From: Corynebacterium testudinoris
GTDB lineage: Bacteria > Actinomycetota > Actinomycetes > Mycobacteriales > Mycobacteriaceae
NCBI RefSeq assembly: GCF_001021045.1
Contig: NZ_CP011545.1
Coordinates: 620,001-684,000 of the forward strand
Direction of reading: 5' to 3'
Length of the DNA: 64,000 bases
The position numbers and the translations under genes are program-made. Shown piece by piece: positions 61,142-64,000 of this stretch (its first letter is position 1; every line of letters begins with the position of its first letter). The notes beneath the pieces were generated by a model. That model saw nothing but the letters and a program-made list of their open reading frames with translations, was not told the DNA's origin and searched no databases.

Positions 61142-62851
61142 ATGGAAGATGTCACGAGCATGGGCTCGCAGAACCCTGTCATTCTGTTGGTTACGTGGAA
61201 TAGTCACGATCGGGTGGCGGAGGAGTTTGCCGCTCGCTACAGCCGGGACTATCAGGTTGAGGCGGTGTCGGGCGCAGAGAATGCGTTGCAGCGAATTCAT
61301 CAACTGGTTGAGGCTGGGGTGCCGCTGGCAATGGTGGCCAGTGAAACGACTCTAGATGATCGGCCGGGCTTGGAGTTGCTCGCGGAGGTCCGGACGCTGT
61401 GTCCGACGGCACGGCGGGTTGCTCTCCTTGACCGGGAGGATTACGCGCAGGGGTTGGAGGCGATTCACGCGGCGTTGAGCGCGCGGGTCATCGATACGTT
61501 TACGGGTATTCCGCGTGGTGCGCGGGATGAGGAGTTTCACGCGGCGCTCACTGATCTGCTGTCGGAGTGGGGCTGGACTGTTGCTACTCCTGAGGTGACG
61601 GTGGTGGACATCATCGTCGGTTCGCGCGGGCGTGAGGCGTATGGGATCCGGGATGTGCTGGAGCGGATGGGTGTTCCCAATCGCGTGTTGCAGGGGGATG
61701 AGCCGGAGGCGCTGGAGATCCTCGATCAGCTTCCTGGGGCGCCGGAGTTTCCGGTTGTTCGCACGGTCGCAGGGTCGATCATCGAAAATGCGACGGCCAA
61801 CGCCATCGCGGAGAGCATTTACGGCGGATTTGATGACATCCCGGAGGGCACGGTTGTCGACGTCGCCGTGGTCGGCGGAGGCCCCGCCGGTCTGGCCGCG
61901 GCCGTCTATGCGACGTCCGAGGGGCTAGACACCGTGGTCATCGAGTCGGAGGCCGTCGGTGGGCAGGCAGGAACCAGCTCCATGATCCGTAATTACCTGG
62001 GCTTCCCCAACGGAGTGTCGGGAATGCGACTGACCCAGCGGGCGCGTTTCCAGGCGGGTCGCTTTGGGGCCCGGTTCTTCACCGGCCGAGCGGTGACGTT
62101 CCTGGAGCCGGGGCCGGAGGATGAGCCGCCGCACCATCACGTCTTTGTGGGGGAGACCCACCTGTGCGCCCGAACGGTGGTCGTTGCCACGGGTGTCAAC
62201 TATCGACGCCTCGGTGTCCCCTCCGTGGACAGCTTCGTCGGCGTCGGCGTGTACTACGGTGCCGCCACCTCGTTGGCACGAGAAATGGTGGGGAAGCGGG
62301 TCTGTGTGGTCGGCGGCGGAAATTCTGCTGGTCAGGCCGCTGTGCACATGGCTAAGTTTGCCGAGCACGTGACCATTGCCGTCCGGCGAACTTCCCTCGA
62401 GGAGACGATGTCGGCCTACCTCATCCGCGAGTTGGAAGCTATCCCCAATGTCACCATTCGCAGCCTCACTCGAGTCGTCGATGGTGGCGGCGACGGTGCG
62501 TTGGAATGGCTCGACTTCGAGCACATTGATACGGGTGAAGTCGAGCGCCACACCATCGAGGGTCTCTTCTGCCTGTTGGGCGCCGAGCCGGATTGTTCCT
62601 GGTTGCCCAGTGGGGTTGCCCTCGATGAGAAGGGCTATATCCTCACCGGTCGGGACGTGCCGTACGAGGCGTGGACCCGGGGCCGCCCGCCGGCGAACCT
62701 CGAGACCACGGTGCCGGGCATTTTCGCCGTGGGCGACGTCCGCTCCGGGTCAATGAAGCGCGTCGCCTCCGCCGCAGGTGAAGGCGCGTCGGTGTTGCCG
62801 TTGATCCACGCCCACCTCGCTGAACTGCGGGCGGCGGAGACAAGGACGTAG
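61142..62851 (+). CDS. Pseudo-receiver/thioredoxin-like/flavoprotein fusion (TrxR-like)
   Basis: 569 aa. Residues about 10–125 resemble a response-regulator receiver, but the acceptor Asp position reads VASETT (no Asp). Residues about 150–225 are thioredoxin/glutaredoxin-like (VDIIVGSRGREAYGIRDVLERM) without CxxC. The remainder is a thioredoxin-reductase-like flavoprotein with FAD motif VVGGGPAGLAAAVYA, NADPH motif VVGGGNSAGQAA and GIFAVGDVRSGSMKRVASA, again lacking the redox CxxC. Substrate unknown. TAGAAT (61130–61135) ends 6 nt before ATG 61142. Confidence 0.85.
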   Translation: MEDVTSMGSQNPVILLVTWNSHDRVAEEFAARYSRDYQVEAVSGAENALQRIHQLVEAGVPLAMVASETTLDDRPGLELLAEVRTLCPTARRVALLDREDYAQGLEAIHAALSARVIDTFTGIPRGARDEEFHAALTDLLSEWGWTVATPEVTVVDIIVGSRGREAYGIRDVLERMGVPNRVLQGDEPEALEILDQLPGAPEFPVVRTVAGSIIENATANAIAESIYGGFDDIPEGTVVDVAVVGGGPAGLAAAVYATSEGLDTVVIESEAVGGQAGTSSMIRNYLGFPNGVSGMRLTQRARFQAGRFGARFFTGRAVTFLEPGPEDEPPHHHVFVGETHLCARTVVVATGVNYRRLGVPSVDSFVGVGVYYGAATSLAREMVGKRVCVVGGGNSAGQAAVHMAKFAEHVTIAVRRTSLEETMSAYLIRELEAIPNVTIRSLTRVVDGGGDGALEWLDFEHIDTGEVERHTIEGLFCLLGAEPDCSWLPSGVALDEKGYILTGRDVPYEAWTRGRPPANLETTVPGIFAVGDVRSGSMKRVASAAGEGASVLPLIHAHLAELRAAETRT

Positions 62852-62872
62852 CGGGGCGTCGATAAGCACAAC

Positions 62873-62902
62873 AAAGGGCATTCCCCGCGGGGAATGCCCT
62901 TT
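62873..62902. terminator. Bidirectional terminator, 30-bp perfect palindrome
   Basis: AAAGGGCATTCCCC / GGGGAATGCCCTTT around a GC centre, exactly between the stops of the flavoprotein gene and the convergent NhaA–DsbA gene. A- and T-runs at both ends allow termination on both strands. Confidence 0.88.
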
Positions 62903-62907
62903 AGTGA

Positions 62908-64000
62908 TTAGGAGCGGCGACGGCTGGGGGTTTCTTGCTCGAGTGCCATCTGCTCCTCCATGGCGGCGATGATGGTGCGCGCGTCATGGGAGCCAAGGTG
63001 GCGGGAGCCATTGAGGAAGAACGTCGGGGTGCCGCGAGCACCCGACTCGAAGGCGCTGACCTCGTCGGAGCGGACATGCTCGGCGACATCCTCGCAGTCC
63101 ACATCGGCCCAGAACTGCTCCATGTCCAGGCCTAGGTCTTCGGCAAAGCTCTGATACTTCTCGTCATTGAGGTCATTCTGGTTTTCAAAGAGCAACCGGT
63201 GCATCTTCCAGAATTTGCCCTGACGTGACGCAGCCTCGGCGACACAAGCAGCACGATAAGCATGCGAGTGGCGGTCTTCGATGGGCAAGTGCCGAACGAC
63301 GAATTGAACGCGGTCCCCGAAGTGGTCGAGGAGATCCATGCCCATGCCGGTGGTGCTGGCGCAGAAGGGGCATTCGTAGTCCATGTACTCGACGACGGTG
63401 AACCGCGACGGAGCTCCGTAGGTGTGGTCGCGCTCCTGGTCAATCGGTGGGGTGAGCGTCACGGGGAGATCGGCGGACGTTTCACCCAGCTTGACGCGGG
63501 CAAACTTGAAGATCGCCCAACCCAGCGCCCAGGCGAGGACCATGGACAGCAAGACACCGACGGTGGCGGAGTCGACCTGGACGGGATCAGTAAACGCCAG
63601 ACCGATGACCAGCAGGGAGACGGTAAATCCGATGCCGGACAGGGCCGCTCCACCCATGACCGATCCGGGGCCCACCCCATCGGGGAGGGTGCCCAAGCCC
63701 ATGCGGATGGCCACCCACGTGCCCAGGGAAATGCCGATGAGCTTGCCCAAGACGAGACCAGCGACGATGCCCCACGTGATGGGAGAGGTCATCGCGGTGC
63801 TGAGGGTATCCCCGCCGAGGTTGACGCCCGCATTGGCCAGGGCGAAGATCGGGACGATCACCATTGAGGACGTGCCGCGGAGTGCGATGTGCAGCCTCTC
63901 GTTGACCGAAATGGAGCGGGACAATCCCAAGGAGGCATTCCGCGCCACGCCTGCGTCCGGCGACTGCCAGTAGTCCCGGAACAGCTCGCCGGCACTTTCC
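62908..64000 (-). CDS. nhaA: NhaA Na+/H+ antiporter fused to a DsbA-like domain (5' end outside window)
   Basis: The visible C-terminal part (about 363 aa) has NhaA TM helices (IVPIFALANAGVNLGG, GIVAGLVLGKLIGISLG, GGAALSGIGFTVSLLVIGLAF) followed, after a linker, by a thioredoxin-fold domain with CPFC in EYMDYECPFCASTTG and the cis-Pro segment GARGTPTFFLNG. Such NhaA–DsbA fusions are known in actinobacteria. The frame is open to the window edge, so the true start is beyond 64000. The tail is basic (PSRRRS). Confidence 0.92.
   Translation of the reverse strand, partial: ESAGELFRDYWQSPDAGVARNASLGLSRSISVNERLHIALRGTSSMVIVPIFALANAGVNLGGDTLSTAMTSPITWGIVAGLVLGKLIGISLGTWVAIRMGLGTLPDGVGPGSVMGGAALSGIGFTVSLLVIGLAFTDPVQVDSATVGVLLSMVLAWALGWAIFKFARVKLGETSADLPVTLTPPIDQERDHTYGAPSRFTVVEYMDYECPFCASTTGMGMDLLDHFGDRVQFVVRHLPIEDRHSHAYRAACVAEAASRQGKFWKMHRLLFENQNDLNDEKYQSFAEDLGLDMEQFWADVDCEDVAEHVRSDEVSAFESGARGTPTFFLNGSRHLGSHDARTIIAAMEEQMALEQETPSRRRS

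Noticed and set aside
1..64000. CRISPR array or riboswitch
   Set aside because: No regularly spaced repeats; I recognised no conserved riboswitch core in any leader.

Overview
The window is a GC-rich chromosomal segment from a Corynebacterium; I cannot name the species. The evidence is the gene content and order. manB–manA, tmk–mtrA–mtrB–lpqB–comF–hpf–secA, the ferredoxin reductase/desaturase pair, rsgA–aroA–yedK–ybaK–sigH–rshA–whiB1, rhlE–DUF3107–DUF3152, adnA–adnB–K+ channel–nudC–uvrD2 and the UPF0182 cluster run in essentially the order of the M. tuberculosis Rv3257c–Rv3193c block. They are followed by a second conserved block, hisN/impA–prfB–ftsE–ftsX–smpB–ssrA. Several genes carry corynebacterial hallmarks, including a tmRNA tag (AENTQRDYALAA) close to the C. 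glutamicum tag.

Layout. 1–3.4 kb: mannose activation for cell-envelope glycans. 4–9 kb: thymidylate kinase and the MtrAB–LpqB envelope-stress system. 9–13 kb: ComF-like protein, ribosome hibernation factor and SecA. 13–18.4 kb: an aldehyde dehydrogenase, small conserved actinobacterial genes, and a ferredoxin reductase/acyl-CoA desaturase pair. 18.4–24.6 kb: RsgA, AroA, YedK/HMCES-like protein, YbaK, SigH/RshA, the 24-residue ribosomal protein bL37 (too short for ordinary ORF callers) and WhiB1. 24.6–39.2 kb: RhlE, DUF3107, DUF3152, AdnAB, a K+ channel with an RCK domain, NudC and UvrD2. 39.2–47.4 kb: a ThiF/cyclodehydratase-like protein, two putative metallopeptidases, a PDZ–Lon-like protease, a lipoprotein and UPF0182. 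47.5–51.7 kb: initiator tRNA, a methyltransferase, a secreted chymotrypsin-like protease and two inositol-monophosphatase-family enzymes. 51.7–59.6 kb: prfB, a frameshifted AbgT transporter, ftsEX, two tandem tail-anchored paralogues, smpB, an SDR and ssrA. 59.6–64 kb: two lineage-specific membrane proteins, a pseudo-receiver/flavoprotein fusion and an NhaA–DsbA fusion cut by the window edge.

The most informative signals not explained by the gene list are these. (i) At about 16 genes a -10 hexamer ends 6–8 nt before the start codon, implying leaderless mRNAs. In five of them the -10 box itself creates a decoy in-frame ATG three codons upstream. (ii) A dispersed 74-bp palindromic element (22-bp arms, 30-bp centre) occurs three times. 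(iii) Two full-length paralogous tail-anchored proteins of unknown function lie between ftsX and smpB. (iv) AdnA has lost its Walker A lysine while its nuclease motifs are intact. (v) NudC has no cysteine at all. (vi) Seven convergent gene pairs overlap by exactly 4 bp through interleaved stop codons. I found no CRISPR array, prophage, integrase or intact IS element.
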